Counted from the stretch's first letter, positions 51,053-64,000 are shown. The stretch: 64,000 nucleotides of DNA from Alphaproteobacteria bacterium (GCA_017539265.1 JAFYHG010000030.1:67878-131877), one strand, 5' to 3'. A program made the numbers and translations. The notes: generated by a model from the letters alone, not told the origin.

Positions 51053-52360
51053 ATGCGAAAGTTTTTATTCTTTTTGTGGTTGCTGTTTGTCTGCCTGATT
51101 TCAGCAGGTGCGAACGCCATATCTATCATTCGTGATACCGAGGCAGAGGCATGGCTTACCCATGCGGTTCGGCAAATTTTTGGGGCTGCCGGTTTGGATC
51201 CCGATAATGCCGAAGTCGTGATTGTTAATGACCCCAGTATCAATGCTTTTGTGGCCGGCGGTCAAACAATCTTTATCCACACGGGTCTTATTTTAAAAGC
51301 TCAAACGCCGGATGAACTCATGTTTGTTCTTTCTCATGAAACGGGACATATTGTGGGCGGCCATGTTACGCGCGGATATCAGGAATTAAAGAATGCCCAA
51401 ACCACAGCCCTTATTTCAACGGTGATCGGTGGCGTGTTGGCTGTGGCCGGCGGACGTCCCGATGCCGGTATTGCCATCATGGCCGGCGGACAAATGTCCA
51501 GCGTGGGTCTTTTTACCAAGTATCGCCAGACCGAAGAAAGTTCTGCCGACCGAATCGCTGTTGATATTATGAATAAATTAGGCTACTCCATGAAAGGCTT
51601 TGAAGGCGTTATGAAGTCCATCAAGGCGGAAGAACGCCTCAACAGGCAATCCGAATATTCCTATTTGCGAACCCATCCCATGACCCAAACCCGTGTTGCG
51701 GAATTGGAACGCTTTTTAAAGTCGTCCAAGCCCGTTCATCAGGACTTATCTTTTGATCTTATGCGGGCGAAACTCTACGGCTTTTTGGAACTGCCCGAAA
51801 AGACATTTAAATTGTATTCCGGAAATACATTACCGGATTTATATGCACGGGCTATTGCAAATTACCGTAAGAATGATTTTAAAAAAGCCTTTCAAATTTT
51901 GGATGATCTCTTGTTAAAACAACCGGATAATCCTTATTTCCACGAACTTAAAGGTCAACTTTTCTTTGAAACCGGAAAATTAAAAGAAGCCGCCGAAAAC
52001 TATAAAAAAGCATTTGAATTAAAGTCCGATTCGGGGCTGATTGCGTTATCTTATGCCCAGGTTCTCTTGGAAATCGGGGGTATTGCCAATGCCCGAAAGG
52101 CCGAAGATCTTTTGCATTATGTAGTGCAAGAGGATATTGATTCGACTTTCGGGTGGCAATTACTGGCCAAGGCTTATCATGGGCAAAAGAAATCCCTAAA
52201 TGCTGACTATGCCATGGTAGAGTATTTTAGGGCTTTGGGCACGCCTGTGGGTTTAGAGCAGGCTAAAAAACGCGCTCAAAAAATTAAGGATTCTTTCCCG
52301 AAGAATTCAATTACTTATCAAAGATTACAAGATATATTGGAGGTTCAACAATCACTATGA
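51053..52360 (+). CDS. M48 family periplasmic zinc metalloprotease with TPR repeats (BepA-like)
   Basis: 435 residues from the ATG at 51053. A signal peptide (about 1-21) is followed by the M48 domain with HETGHIVGGH (HExxH) and the third ligand in ESSADRIAVD. TPR-like repeats follow (about 245-430). BepA-type proteases degrade or assemble outer-membrane proteins. No Shine-Dalgarno precedes the ATG. The stop overlaps the next start (ATGA). Confidence 0.93.
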   Translation: MRKFLFFLWLLFVCLISAGANAISIIRDTEAEAWLTHAVRQIFGAAGLDPDNAEVVIVNDPSINAFVAGGQTIFIHTGLILKAQTPDELMFVLSHETGHIVGGHVTRGYQELKNAQTTALISTVIGGVLAVAGGRPDAGIAIMAGGQMSSVGLFTKYRQTEESSADRIAVDIMNKLGYSMKGFEGVMKSIKAEERLNRQSEYSYLRTHPMTQTRVAELERFLKSSKPVHQDLSFDLMRAKLYGFLELPEKTFKLYSGNTLPDLYARAIANYRKNDFKKAFQILDDLLLKQPDNPYFHELKGQLFFETGKLKEAAENYKKAFELKSDSGLIALSYAQVLLEIGGIANARKAEDLLHYVVQEDIDSTFGWQLLAKAYHGQKKSLNADYAMVEYFRALGTPVGLEQAKKRAQKIKDSFPKNSITYQRLQDILEVQQSL

Positions 52361-53040
52361 TTAAACGTTTCTTATTTTTATGTGTTTTATTTTTCTCTTG
52401 TGGCGTTTTTGCCGTGTCTATGGGGGAACGACGTGCTTTGTCCATTCCAAAAGGTCAGGATGACAATATGCCGCGCCTTGTGCATCATTTAACGGATAAC
52501 ATACCCGATAAGACAGAACAAGCCAAGGCCATTGCCGTTTGGATTGCCTCTCATATTGCTTATGACCATGATTTAAACAGCACTTATCGGATTGCATCTT
52601 CCAAAGCAGGTCAATCGGGGGATGATGTTTTTAAAAATCGAATCGGTATTTGTTCCGGTTTTTCGGATCTTTATGAAAAGATGTTGCGTCAAGTCGGTAT
52701 CAGAAGTGAAAAAGTTTATGGCTATGTGGTTGAAAATGCACCCACCCAGACCAAAGCCAAACTTATGGTCAAGAAAGAAAAAATCGGTCACGTGTGGACA
52801 AAAGTGCATATTCCCGGTCGCCTACCGCTTTTGGTGGACACTACCTGGATGGCTCGCGGCAGTTTTGGTGGTACTAAAAAAAGACACTCTGAAATGGCCC
52901 GTAAACGGGAAATTCGTCAAAATAAACGGGAAAATAAATCTTATGCCCATAATATGAAATATTTTGACTTTGACTATGCTGATTTAATGAATCAGGGCGA
53001 ATATCGTTTTTCAACAATGCGACAACTCATCAAAAAATAA
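52357..53040 (+). CDS. Secreted transglutaminase-like cysteine protein
   Basis: 227 residues with a signal peptide (MIKRFLFLCVLFFSCGVFA). The transglutaminase-core triad is visible: Cys in RIGICSGFSDLYEKM, His in GHVWTKV, Asp in LLVDTTW. Such enzymes act as proteases or in cross-linking of the envelope. The C-terminal 60 residues are strongly basic and Arg/Lys-rich. Coupled to the M48 gene by ATGA, so the two probably work in the same envelope process. Confidence 0.86.
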   Translation: MIKRFLFLCVLFFSCGVFAVSMGERRALSIPKGQDDNMPRLVHHLTDNIPDKTEQAKAIAVWIASHIAYDHDLNSTYRIASSKAGQSGDDVFKNRIGICSGFSDLYEKMLRQVGIRSEKVYGYVVENAPTQTKAKLMVKKEKIGHVWTKVHIPGRLPLLVDTTWMARGSFGGTKKRHSEMARKREIRQNKRENKSYAHNMKYFDFDYADLMNQGEYRFSTMRQLIKK

Positions 53041-53041
53041 A

Positions 53042-53066
53042 TCCCCAAATCATTGGGGACTTATTT
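53042..53066. terminator. Terminator after the transglutaminase-like gene
   Basis: 7-bp stem TCCCCAA/TTGGGGA with a 4-base loop (53042-53059), then TTATTT on the plus strand and A-rich sequence before it, so it may also end the minus-strand lipoprotein message. Confidence 0.75.
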
Positions 53067-53073
53067 CATTATC

Positions 53074-53173
53074 TTACTTATCTACGCACTGCGGGCACGG
53101 ATCGTTCGGATCAGGACACGGGCACACGGGCTTTTTCGGCGCCGGAGCCAAATCTTTGTCCTTTTTATAGGTA
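53074..53173 (-). other. Out-of-frame Cys/Pro-rich tail of the lipoprotein gene
   Basis: Just past the lipoprotein stop, the next frame reads on for about 33 codons to a TAA at 53076-53074, encoding KKDKDLAPAPKKP and then CPCPDPNDPCPQC. The composition matches the Pro-rich end of the lipoprotein. One base fewer near 53174-53183 would join them as TTWWDTYKKDKD. Confidence 0.6.
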
Positions 53174-53722
53174 TCCCAGCCATGTTGTCGGTTCCGGTTT
53201 TGCCGGTGGCGGTGTTTGTTTTACCACAACCGGTTTCGGTTCCGGCAAGGGAGCCTCTTCAATAACATCCACAATTTCATCATCCCACGCATCATTGGCG
53301 CATGCATCACAAGCCGGTGTCGGTTCTACGGGTTTTATCGTTTCTGTTGGAACAGGGGGAACCACAGGTGCCGGAACAGGAACCAAACGTTCTTCTGTTT
53401 CGATTACAATCACACGCTCTGTTTTATAAGTATCTGTTTCCTTATCGTATGAAGTTTTTGTTTCATTTTTCACAACGGCAACGGATTTTCCGTTTTCAGC
53501 CACCTCGGTCGCATATGTTTTCGGATGTGTATTTTTATAGGTATTGACCAGACAATTCCGATAAAGTTCGTGGTCATCGGTTGACGGACAACCAAATTCA
53601 TGCCGATAAGCCGTATGGTGTTCTTCACGTGTTTGGGCAGCCGAATCGACATCGGGATCGAACCCGAACATACAACCCGACAGAGCAAGGGTAGAGCCTA
53701 AGATAAGTAATGATTTTTTCAT
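53165..53722 (-). CDS. Lipoprotein with Pro-rich C-terminal region, probably truncated by frameshift
   Basis: 185 residues. The lipobox LALSGC (Cys17) marks a lipidated envelope protein. The mature part has two further Cys pairs and a C-terminal half rich in Pro, Val and Glu (VPVPAPVVPPVPTETIKPVE), likely an extended spacer. The frame ends at TTWLGYL, but a compatible Cys/Pro-rich tail continues in another frame (53074-53173). No family recognised. AGGAG lies before the ATG. The tolB gene is upstream. Confidence 0.75.
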   Translation of the reverse strand: MKKSLLILGSTLALSGCMFGFDPDVDSAAQTREEHHTAYRHEFGCPSTDDHELYRNCLVNTYKNTHPKTYATEVAENGKSVAVVKNETKTSYDKETDTYKTERVIVIETEERLVPVPAPVVPPVPTETIKPVEPTPACDACANDAWDDEIVDVIEEAPLPEPKPVVVKQTPPPAKPEPTTWLGYL

Positions 53723-53801
53723 ATTTTCTCCTTTATTTTTTGAATGCTATAATTTCCTCATAAAACTTTTTTTCATAAAAAGCAACACTTTTATTTATTT
53801 T

Positions 53802-55109
53802 TTAATGTAAAAGTGGTGACCATGCCGGTCCCGAAGCATCTTCCGGTGTCGGTAAAATCTGTTCATTATACCCCGTTATGTCAATAGAATAGAGCCTTAC
53901 ACCGCCGTTTCGACCACTGTCATCCCAGGGTGTTTGTTTAAAATATGCCAATACTCGTCCATTGGGTGCCCAGGTCGGTGCCTCAACCATAAATCCGTTT
54001 GTAATCAATCGTTCACCCGTTCCGTCGGGGCGCATAACACCAATATGGAAAACACCGTCTTTTATTTTTGTAAAAGCAATATAGTCTCCGCGTGGTGACC
54101 ACACGGGCGTAGCATAGCTACCTTCACCAAAACTGATTCGTTTTACGTTATTACCGTCCGAATCCATTACATAAAGCTGTTGTTTTCCGCTGCGGTCTGA
54201 GTTAAAGACGATTCGTTTTCCGTCCGGAGAATAACTCGGTGAGGTATCAATGGCCGGATGATTTGTTAGCTTCTTCTGCTCTTTGGTTCTTAAATCATAT
54301 GTATAGATATCTGAATTACCGTGGCTGGCCAAACTCATAATCAATTTTGTTCCGTCCGGTGAAAAACGGGGGGCAAACGACATTCCTTTAAATTGTCCGA
54401 CCATTTCCGTTTCGCCTGTTTGAATATTCATAGTATAAACTTGCGGATTGCCGCCTTTATAGGAAAAATAGGCTATTTTCTGCATTGTCGGTGAAAATCT
54501 GGGCGTTAAGGCCATTTTGTTTCCGTCACTTAAATACCGAACATTGGCGCCATCTTGATCCATAATGGCTAATCTTTTTGTGCGGTTGCTTTGGCGGCCC
54601 GATTCGGACACAAAGACGATTTGTGTATCAAAATACCCGCTTTCTCCCGTAACGCGTTCATAGACCGAATCGGCGATCATATGGGCGATTTTGCGTTTAG
54701 AATCGGCTGCTGTTTTTAAGACTTTGGCATCCATTTGATTTTGGGCAAATACATCCCACAGGCGGTAAGAAACCTTAATTTGACCATCGGGTGTTACGGA
54801 AACATCTCCGTTTAATAGAGCATGTGCCTTAATGGCTTGCCAATCGGCAAAGACGGGCCTTGTATTGATATTTTTCATCTGTTGGATATAGGCATCCCGA
54901 TTAATCAATCTGAATAATCCTGTTCGCTCTAAATCGGCAACCACAATATCCGTAACTTCTTCTGCTAAATCGGTTTCGCCCGTAAAATAGGGAACTGCTA
55001 TCGGTGTCGGTTCCGATACGGCCCCCGACACGTCAATCCTAAGTTCTGCCATTGCCGTTCCGGTCAAAAATAAGCCGACAATAAAGCAAAAAATCTTTTT
55101 TATATTCAT
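53802..55109 (-). CDS. tolB: Tol-Pal system beta-propeller protein
   Basis: 435 residues from the ATG at 55109 (AAGGAG upstream). A signal peptide ([21 protein letters not shown]) is followed by the N-terminal domain (about 25-150) and a six-bladed propeller with repeats such as [31 protein letters not shown] and [12 protein letters not shown]. It is periplasmic and links Pal to TolA in outer-membrane constriction. Other tol genes are not in the window. Confidence 0.97.
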   Translation of the reverse strand: MNIKKIFCFIVGLFLTGTAMAELRIDVSGAVSEPTPIAVPYFTGETDLAEEVTDIVVADLERTGLFRLINRDAYIQQMKNINTRPVFADWQAIKAHALLNGDVSVTPDGQIKVSYRLWDVFAQNQMDAKVLKTAADSKRKIAHMIADSVYERVTGESGYFDTQIVFVSESGRQSNRTKRLAIMDQDGANVRYLSDGNKMALTPRFSPTMQKIAYFSYKGGNPQVYTMNIQTGETEMVGQFKGMSFAPRFSPDGTKLIMSLASHGNSDIYTYDLRTKEQKKLTNHPAIDTSPSYSPDGKRIVFNSDRSGKQQLYVMDSDGNNVKRISFGEGSYATPVWSPRGDYIAFTKIKDGVFHIGVMRPDGTGERLITNGFMVEAPTWAPNGRVLAYFKQTPWDDSGRNGGVRLYSIDITGYNEQILPTPEDASGPAWSPLLH

Positions 55110-55169
55110 TTGTAATACTCCTTCTTTTGCCAGTATTTCACAAAATTTTACGAAATTCAATGAAAAAAG

Positions 55170-55198
55170 TTGCTAAAGTTTTCTTTTATTGCTATGAT
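55170..55198 (+). promoter_or_regulatory. Sigma70-type promoter for bamD
   Basis: TTGCTA (55170-55175), 17 bp, TATGAT (55193-55198), 29 bp before the ATG at 55227. Confidence 0.65.
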
Positions 55199-55226
55199 GA
55201 CAATATTTGATGAAGGGAAACATATT

Positions 55227-55967
55227 ATGAAAAAGACATTATTGCTTGGTTTAATGATACCTACCTTGGGGCTTTTGGGATGTGCCAATGATAAAAATTT
55301 GGAAGGTCTCAGCCCCGAACAACTTTATTTGGGCGGATATCACGCTTTTCAAGATACCGATTATGAAAAAGCGGCCGAATATTTTGATGAAATCGAAAAA
55401 CAGCACCCGTATTCCGAATGGTCCGAACGGGCTCAAATTATGGCGGCCTATTCCTACTATAGGAAAAATATGTATGATGATGCTCTGTTGACCTTGGAAC
55501 GTTTCATTCAATTACACCCCGGTAATAGAAATACGGCATATGCCTATTATTTAAAAGGTCTTTGCTATTATGAACAAATGTCCGATGCTGCACGGGAACA
55601 ATCCATGACTCAAAAGGCTCAAGATACCTTTAACGACTTGATTGCCCGTTATCCCGATTCGGTTTATGCCAAGGATGCTCGCACTAAGATGGGTGAGATG
55701 ACCAATCACCTGGCTGCCCAAGAAATGACGGTTGGGCGTTATTATTTAAAGAATACGGATTTGGTTGCAGCGGCTAATCGGTTTAAAGCCGTAATTGAAG
55801 GATATCCCGATTCGAATCAGGTGCCCGAGGCTTACTATCGCCTGACAGTCTGTTATTTGATGATGGGCGCGGATAAAGCGGCCCTTAAAACCGGTCGCAC
55901 AGGCCTCAAAAAATATCCCGATAGTACGTGGTCCCAAAAGATAACGGATTTAATAAAGGATAAATAA
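55227..55967 (+). CDS. bamD: Outer-membrane assembly lipoprotein BamD
   Basis: 246 residues from the ATG at 55227 (GAAGGGA upstream). The lipobox LGLLGC is followed by five TPR-like repeats: PEQLYLGGYHAFQDTDYEKA, KQHPYSEWSERAQI, QLHPGNRNTAYAYYLKGL and so on. The essential partner of BamA in inserting beta-barrel proteins. recN follows after three bases, an arrangement often seen in alphaproteobacteria. Confidence 0.95.
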   Translation: MKKTLLLGLMIPTLGLLGCANDKNLEGLSPEQLYLGGYHAFQDTDYEKAAEYFDEIEKQHPYSEWSERAQIMAAYSYYRKNMYDDALLTLERFIQLHPGNRNTAYAYYLKGLCYYEQMSDAAREQSMTQKAQDTFNDLIARYPDSVYAKDARTKMGEMTNHLAAQEMTVGRYYLKNTDLVAAANRFKAVIEGYPDSNQVPEAYYRLTVCYLMMGADKAALKTGRTGLKKYPDSTWSQKITDLIKDK

Positions 55968-55970
55968 AGA

Positions 55971-59749
<3,779 letters not shown>

Positions 59750-59751
59750 TC

Positions 59752-62418
59752 ATGGCAGAACAAAGAAATTCACGTTATGCACCGGCTGCGCCTAAACAAG
59801 GCGACAGTGATTTGTATGCCCAGATTGCGGCTGGTGATCAGGAAGAAGAAAAGGCATCGCGCGCCAAATCCTCTTTCGTCATGAATTTGATGGTAGAGTA
59901 TATGCGCTTGATGTTGCTGATCGATTCTAAACGGCGTCAATATCAGAAATTGTTCCGAATTTTAGGCGGAATCTGGGCAATTTTAATGATTCTGCTTTAT
60001 CTGACCGGTTTCGCCATGCTTTTGATTTTAATTGTCAGCTATATGCGTTTCCCGACGGAAATTAAAAATTATCTGGAAAGAAACGGTGTCGTTTTTGAAG
60101 AAATGCAAATTCCCGGTTATATTATCTCCCAGGTGGAAATCAAAGGATTGCATGACAAAGGAAATACCTATCGAATTGATACCCTCAGTATTTCTTCCAC
60201 ATTTGCGGACTTTTTGAATCGACGTGCCCGAAATGTGTCGGCAAAGGGTGTACGTTTTACTCTTGATCCTATGGGGCAAAATGCAGAAAATCCTTTACAA
60301 ATTCTGTCGCGACTCCATCAGGGAAACGGTAAATCAGACCTGAAAATCGATATGCTTAAAATATCGGATGCCGTCATTACCGTTAAGGGCAAGGATTATT
60401 CCATTCCTGTTTCGTTGTCTCTGGCCGGAATTTACGGCAACGAAACAAATATTGGCGGTTATCTTAGTATTAATGAACCTTCTTTGAAACTTGGGGGGCC
60501 GTTGACGATTCGAAATGAAAAAGGAAAAGTTCAATGGGATTTAAATGTGAATGACGGCCAAGTTTCTTTCCCTGGTCGGCCCTTGGAAAAAATGAAAGGT
60601 ACCATAGGTATTCGAACAGATCATCTTAAAATTCATTCATTGACGGCCGATTTATCCTTCTTAGCCAATCAAGATCGCCGCGATATTAAATTATCTTTAG
60701 ATAAGAAAAAAGATCTGTTTTCCGGCTCATTGTCCTTAAAATGGCTTGATGTTTCAAATGCTTCAAAACCTGTTGAACGGACAAAACTTGATTTCATTTT
60801 GTCGGATTTAAAATTGTCGCCCAATGGAGGTATTCAGACTCAAAGTCCTGTTCGGATGAGTTTGACAACAAAATATTCATCCGAACTACAAATTATTGCG
60901 CTATCCGGTTCTCTTACGGGTAATCTTTCCTGTCAGTTATTTGATTCGTGCTCGTATCAATTGGATAAGGCGGCCCTTTTGTCGGCAAAGAAAGTTGCGG
61001 TTCGTAATCGCGGAACCGAAATCACAAACAGGTCTCGTTTCCAATTTTCTTTAGAACCGGTGAAAAACTTGGTTGATGTCTCTTTTAAGACTGGGCGAAT
61101 GAATTTTGATTTTAAAACAAAGAATTTTATTTTTAACGGTGAGGAAACGGAAAGCAAAAATTCCCATTTGTTTAAGGCTGCTCTGGCCGATGTTTCCGGC
61201 CATTTGAACCTTTGGGACAAAGATATTTTAGCTTCTCTATCTTTAAAGGAATTCAGTTATCAAAATCCATCTATGTCTTTGGATAATGGGCGGTTAAAAG
61301 TAGATAATATTTTTGATGATAATGGGCATATTTATCTTAATTCTTCCAAAGTTGTTCTTAGAAATAATTCTCAAATCAAAGTCCCGTTTTCTCTGACATA
61401 TTCCAAAGATAAAGGTGTTGCCGGTATTACGACCCTACTTGAAAACAAACGTATTCAACTCTTGTTTGGCGGTACTTTTGATTGGGTTAACGGATACATC
61501 AACGGTCAAGTGGTTATTCCAACTATTGATTTAAGTTCTTTAAGACAACCACTTAATCGAATTTCTGATTTAGTGCCGGCCACATTTAAGAAAACAACCG
61601 GCAGAGTATCTGCCTACGGGCATTTGTCCGGAAACCTGTATTCGGAATTAAAAGGACCCTTATACGTTTCTTTATCGGATTTCGGGTTTGAAACAGATCA
61701 ATTGAAAATTCAAAATTTGAATGCGGCTTTGTCGGCACAATCCGTTCGACCCATTGTGACGGATCCGGACCAAAAGATTTACATCGGTTCCATAGAATCT
61801 TTCTTACCGATATCAGACGTTGATATTACCCTGAAGGCAGAAGACAATTATGCCCAATTGAGGGAATTATCCGCTAATGTGTCGGGTATTCGCCTATATG
61901 CCGGTGAAACCGTTGTTCCGTATAAAAATATAGGAACGCTTATCTACCTCAGAAATAGGGATGAAGACTTAACGGATATTACCAAAACGGTTCAAATAAA
62001 AGATTGGAAGAATAACGGTTCCGTTCGCGGTAGTATCTTATTCCCGGTTGAAATTAAGGATATGTCTTTAAATGTTCGTAATGCGATTTTGCAAGTATTT
62101 GATGCCGAAATGGAATATACGGGACCTGCCAAAAACAAGCCCGCTTTCATGGGAAAGAATACAAAGTTTTCTGTTACTTCCGGAACGGTAACGATTGATA
62201 CTTTGGCTCAAGACGGCACCAAGGATAATAAGATATCCGTTTTATTAGATACGGTTTTATTGCCTTCTCGACTTAAAAAGACTCTTCGCCATGTTTTCTC
62301 GGGAAAATTATCGGATGTCATGACATTCCGTTCTTCTCCTGCTGCTCATGTCTCACCTGATTTAATGTCTCAGATTCGTCATATTCAAAATCAGGCAGAT
62401 AAATTTCGGGTAAAATAA
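59752..62418 (+). CDS. Large membrane-anchored AsmA/YdbH-like protein
   Basis: 888 residues. One helix (about 70-98, GGIWAILMILLYLTGFAMLL) anchors a long beta-rich periplasmic body, after a short charged cytoplasmic N-terminus. Repeats such as SLSLAGIYGNETNIGGYLSI and the C-terminal SILFPVEIKDMSLN are like the AsmA-clan proteins (TamB, YhdP, YdbH) that bridge the membranes and move phospholipids. By-eye only. Three bases after ligA (GAGGGGAT upstream). Confidence 0.7.
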   Translation: MAEQRNSRYAPAAPKQGDSDLYAQIAAGDQEEEKASRAKSSFVMNLMVEYMRLMLLIDSKRRQYQKLFRILGGIWAILMILLYLTGFAMLLILIVSYMRFPTEIKNYLERNGVVFEEMQIPGYIISQVEIKGLHDKGNTYRIDTLSISSTFADFLNRRARNVSAKGVRFTLDPMGQNAENPLQILSRLHQGNGKSDLKIDMLKISDAVITVKGKDYSIPVSLSLAGIYGNETNIGGYLSINEPSLKLGGPLTIRNEKGKVQWDLNVNDGQVSFPGRPLEKMKGTIGIRTDHLKIHSLTADLSFLANQDRRDIKLSLDKKKDLFSGSLSLKWLDVSNASKPVERTKLDFILSDLKLSPNGGIQTQSPVRMSLTTKYSSELQIIALSGSLTGNLSCQLFDSCSYQLDKAALLSAKKVAVRNRGTEITNRSRFQFSLEPVKNLVDVSFKTGRMNFDFKTKNFIFNGEETESKNSHLFKAALADVSGHLNLWDKDILASLSLKEFSYQNPSMSLDNGRLKVDNIFDDNGHIYLNSSKVVLRNNSQIKVPFSLTYSKDKGVAGITTLLENKRIQLLFGGTFDWVNGYINGQVVIPTIDLSSLRQPLNRISDLVPATFKKTTGRVSAYGHLSGNLYSELKGPLYVSLSDFGFETDQLKIQNLNAALSAQSVRPIVTDPDQKIYIGSIESFLPISDVDITLKAEDNYAQLRELSANVSGIRLYAGETVVPYKNIGTLIYLRNRDEDLTDITKTVQIKDWKNNGSVRGSILFPVEIKDMSLNVRNAILQVFDAEMEYTGPAKNKPAFMGKNTKFSVTSGTVTIDTLAQDGTKDNKISVLLDTVLLPSRLKKTLRHVFSGKLSDVMTFRSSPAAHVSPDLMSQIRHIQNQADKFRVK

Positions 62419-62439
62419 GGGGGGTATTTAAAAAAAGAC

Positions 62440-62468
62440 TTGCAAATGGAAAGAAAATCGTGTATAAA
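62440..62468 (+). promoter_or_regulatory. Sigma70-type promoter for rpmF-plsX
   Basis: TTGCAA (62440-62445), 17 bp, TATAAA (62463-62468), 63 bp before rpmF. Confidence 0.7.
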
Positions 62469-62531
62469 TAAAACCCGTTTTAAAGTATCGGTTTTGCCGA
62501 TAGAGTTTAATTTGAACAAGAGAGTGTAAAA

Positions 62532-62723
62532 ATGGCAGTACCTAAGAAAAAGACATCAAAGTCTAAAAAGAATATGCGTCGGTCACATTTGGCATTAGGC
62601 ACAAATGCATGTGTTGAATGTCCGAACTGTGGTGAACTGGTTCGCCCGCATCACGTGTGCGAATCCTGCGGCACATATAACAAGAAAGAAGTTCTTGTTA
62701 AAAAGAAGAAAGAAGAAAAATAA
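62532..62723 (+). CDS. rpmF: Ribosomal protein bL32
   Basis: 63 residues. [20 protein letters not shown] is the classic start, and the zinc ribbon is [18 protein letters not shown]. The C-terminus is Lys-rich. Upstream of plsX, the order conserved in many bacteria. Confidence 0.97.
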   Translation: MAVPKKKTSKSKKNMRRSHLALGTNACVECPNCGELVRPHHVCESCGTYNKKEVLVKKKKEEK

Positions 62724-62745
62724 TTCACGGGGAGGGGTTTGACCT

Positions 62746-63792
62746 TTGAGTGATACTTTAATCATATCCATAGATGCAATGGGCGGTGATAATGCGCCTG
62801 CTGCGATTATTGAGGGTGTTTCCAGGGTTGCTAAGTCTGATCCCTCCGTGTTTTTCTTTCTGTATGGGGATGAGGCTAAGATTGAGCCTTTAACCAAACA
62901 ATACGGATTAGCTCCCGACCGGTATAAGATTCATCATACCACCCAGATCGTTAAAGCGGACGATAAACCGTCTGCCGCGATTCGGAACGGTCGGGAAAGC
63001 AGTATGTGGAAGGCAATTATGTCCGTTCGTAACGGCTATGCTGGTGCGGTCGTATCGGCAGGTAATACGGGGGCGTTAATGGCAATGAGTAAAATTTGTC
63101 TCGGCACCTTGGCCGGTATCGATAGGCCTGCCATCGCAGCTGTATTGCCGACTGTGGAAGCGCCTGTTGTTGCTTTGGATTTGGGTGCAAATGCCGAATG
63201 TAATTCCCAAAATCTGGTTGAATTTTCAATTATGGGGCATGTTCTTTATCATGTCCTGTTCGGTGAGGCTAAACCTTCCATCGGGCTTCTCAATATCGGT
63301 TCCGAAGAGACCAAGGGGCGTGAAGAAATCCGTGAGGCTGCCGGTGTTTTAAAAGGTTTTGGCGATAAAATCAATTTTTACGGTTTTGTGGAAGGCAATG
63401 ATATTTGCTTGGGGCGGACACATGTGGTCGTGTCGGATGGTTTTTCCGGTAACGTAGCGCTAAAGTCAATTGAGGGAACGGCAAAATTTGCCGCTAAATG
63501 TTTTAAGCAGGCTTTTAAAGGTTCTATTCTCGGGAAAATAGCCCTTTTATTTGCCAGTTTCGGTTTATTGAAACTGAAAAGAAAGATTGATCCGCGTCGG
63601 TATAACGGTGCCATGTTTGTTGGGCTTAACGGTATTTCGGTTAAAAGTCATGGTGGGGCGGATGCTTTTTCGTTTGCTTGTGCGGTAGAAAATGCAATTC
63701 GTATGGCGCGTAACAATTTGTGCGATAAGATTAAGGATGAACTTTCCAATATCATGGAAGAGGCCGAGGAAATTATCGCGGAAGAAAAATAA
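62746..63792 (+). CDS. plsX: Phosphate acyltransferase PlsX
   Basis: 348 residues with a TTG start (GGGGAGGGG about eight bases upstream). It makes acyl-phosphate from acyl-ACP for phospholipid synthesis. Marks: ISIDAMGGDNAPAAIIEG, SAGNTGALMAMS and LLNIGSEETKG. The usual downstream fabH is replaced by an unrelated gene. Confidence 0.96.
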   Translation: MSDTLIISIDAMGGDNAPAAIIEGVSRVAKSDPSVFFFLYGDEAKIEPLTKQYGLAPDRYKIHHTTQIVKADDKPSAAIRNGRESSMWKAIMSVRNGYAGAVVSAGNTGALMAMSKICLGTLAGIDRPAIAAVLPTVEAPVVALDLGANAECNSQNLVEFSIMGHVLYHVLFGEAKPSIGLLNIGSEETKGREEIREAAGVLKGFGDKINFYGFVEGNDICLGRTHVVVSDGFSGNVALKSIEGTAKFAAKCFKQAFKGSILGKIALLFASFGLLKLKRKIDPRRYNGAMFVGLNGISVKSHGGADAFSFACAVENAIRMARNNLCDKIKDELSNIMEEAEEIIAEEK

Positions 63793-63816
63793 CATAACAG
63801 AAGGGAAGGATTTACT

Positions 63817-64000
63817 ATGGATAATGAACATTTTAAGCACGTTGTGTTTTTGTATGCTAAAGCCAAAGGGTATCAGTTGTCCCCTTATGCCGATCGGATT
63901 ATTAACCGGTGTTTAACGGCTTGCGGCGGTCATTGTCCGTGTGATGTATCGCGGGGATATTGTCCGTGCGGCGAACACGAAAAAGAAATCGCCGAACAAG
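63817..64000 (+). CDS. Ferredoxin-thioredoxin reductase catalytic-chain-like protein, 5' part
   Basis: 61 codons are visible before the window ends (GGAAGGA upstream of the ATG). The sequence has CGGHCPCDVSRGYCPCGEHE, two CPC-type pairs as in the catalytic subunit of ferredoxin-thioredoxin reductase, which uses an iron-sulfur cluster to reduce a disulfide. The third Cys pair would lie outside. The spacing between the CPC pairs is shorter than in plant FTR, so the call is tentative. Confidence 0.5.
   Translation, partial: MDNEHFKHVVFLYAKAKGYQLSPYADRIINRCLTACGGHCPCDVSRGYCPCGEHEKEIAEQ

Overview
The window looks like chromosome from an AT-rich Gram-negative bacterium, most likely an uncultivated, possibly gut-associated alphaproteobacterium (an inference from gene content). 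The evidence is TolB and BamD, two MlaD/MCE proteins beside a DUF2155 gene, the gpmI-envC-ctpA-rppH run, rpmF-plsX, HflX and RNHCP-type proteins. There is no phage, insertion sequence or CRISPR array. Coding density is high, and many start and stop codons overlap (ATGA, TAATG, TGATG), so most genes sit in translationally coupled operons.

Layout. 1-3.8 kb: the 3' part of trpS, an orphan, two secreted proteins (one with a repeated Cys/Trp motif) and an MFS exporter. 3.8-8.2 kb: an AT-rich three-gene glycosyltransferase operon with GT2, GT8 and fused domains, followed by tRNA-Glu(CTC) and tRNA-derived scraps. 8.5-15.2 kb: accessory genes (two GNAT enzymes, a repeat protein of unknown function, a divergent SAM-hydrolase-family protein, a eukaryote-type phosphomannomutase, two orphans), then tRNA-Ser(CGA), again beside decayed tRNA scraps. 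15.4-22.8 kb: a histidine kinase coupled to a periplasmic binding protein and queA, then on the minus strand a membrane protein, a DUF2934 protein, a U32 protease-family protein and an EAL phosphodiesterase. 22.9-28.3 kb: gpmI, an EnvC-like factor, ctpA, rppH. 28.4-32.6 kb: a MoxR/DUF58/DUF4381 operon ending in a WYL-TerB protein and a GT2 enzyme.

32.7-44 kb is the most unusual block. A protein-kinase-like protein overlaps a PHP-GH77 (4-alpha-glucanotransferase) fusion, followed by glgB, an HD-domain hydrolase, glgX, an acyl-ACP thioesterase, hflX and an RNHCP protein. Three signalling or hydrolase modules sit among glycogen-remodelling enzymes, and I suggest this is a locally regulated alpha-glucan system. 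44-51 kb: orphans with strong promoters, ASCH, GNAT and ThpR proteins, def-fmt-truA, and DUF2155 with tandem MCE genes. 51-64 kb: envelope and core genes: an M48 protease (possibly leaderless), a transglutaminase-like protein, a lipoprotein, tolB, bamD, recN, ligA, a large AsmA/YdbH-like protein, rpmF, plsX and the start of a ferredoxin-thioredoxin-reductase-like gene.

Three genes (near 9020, 28400 and 53180) show what look like single-base frameshifts. Two lie in homopolymer runs, so either assembly error or real disruption is possible. All family assignments are by eye; no database search was run.
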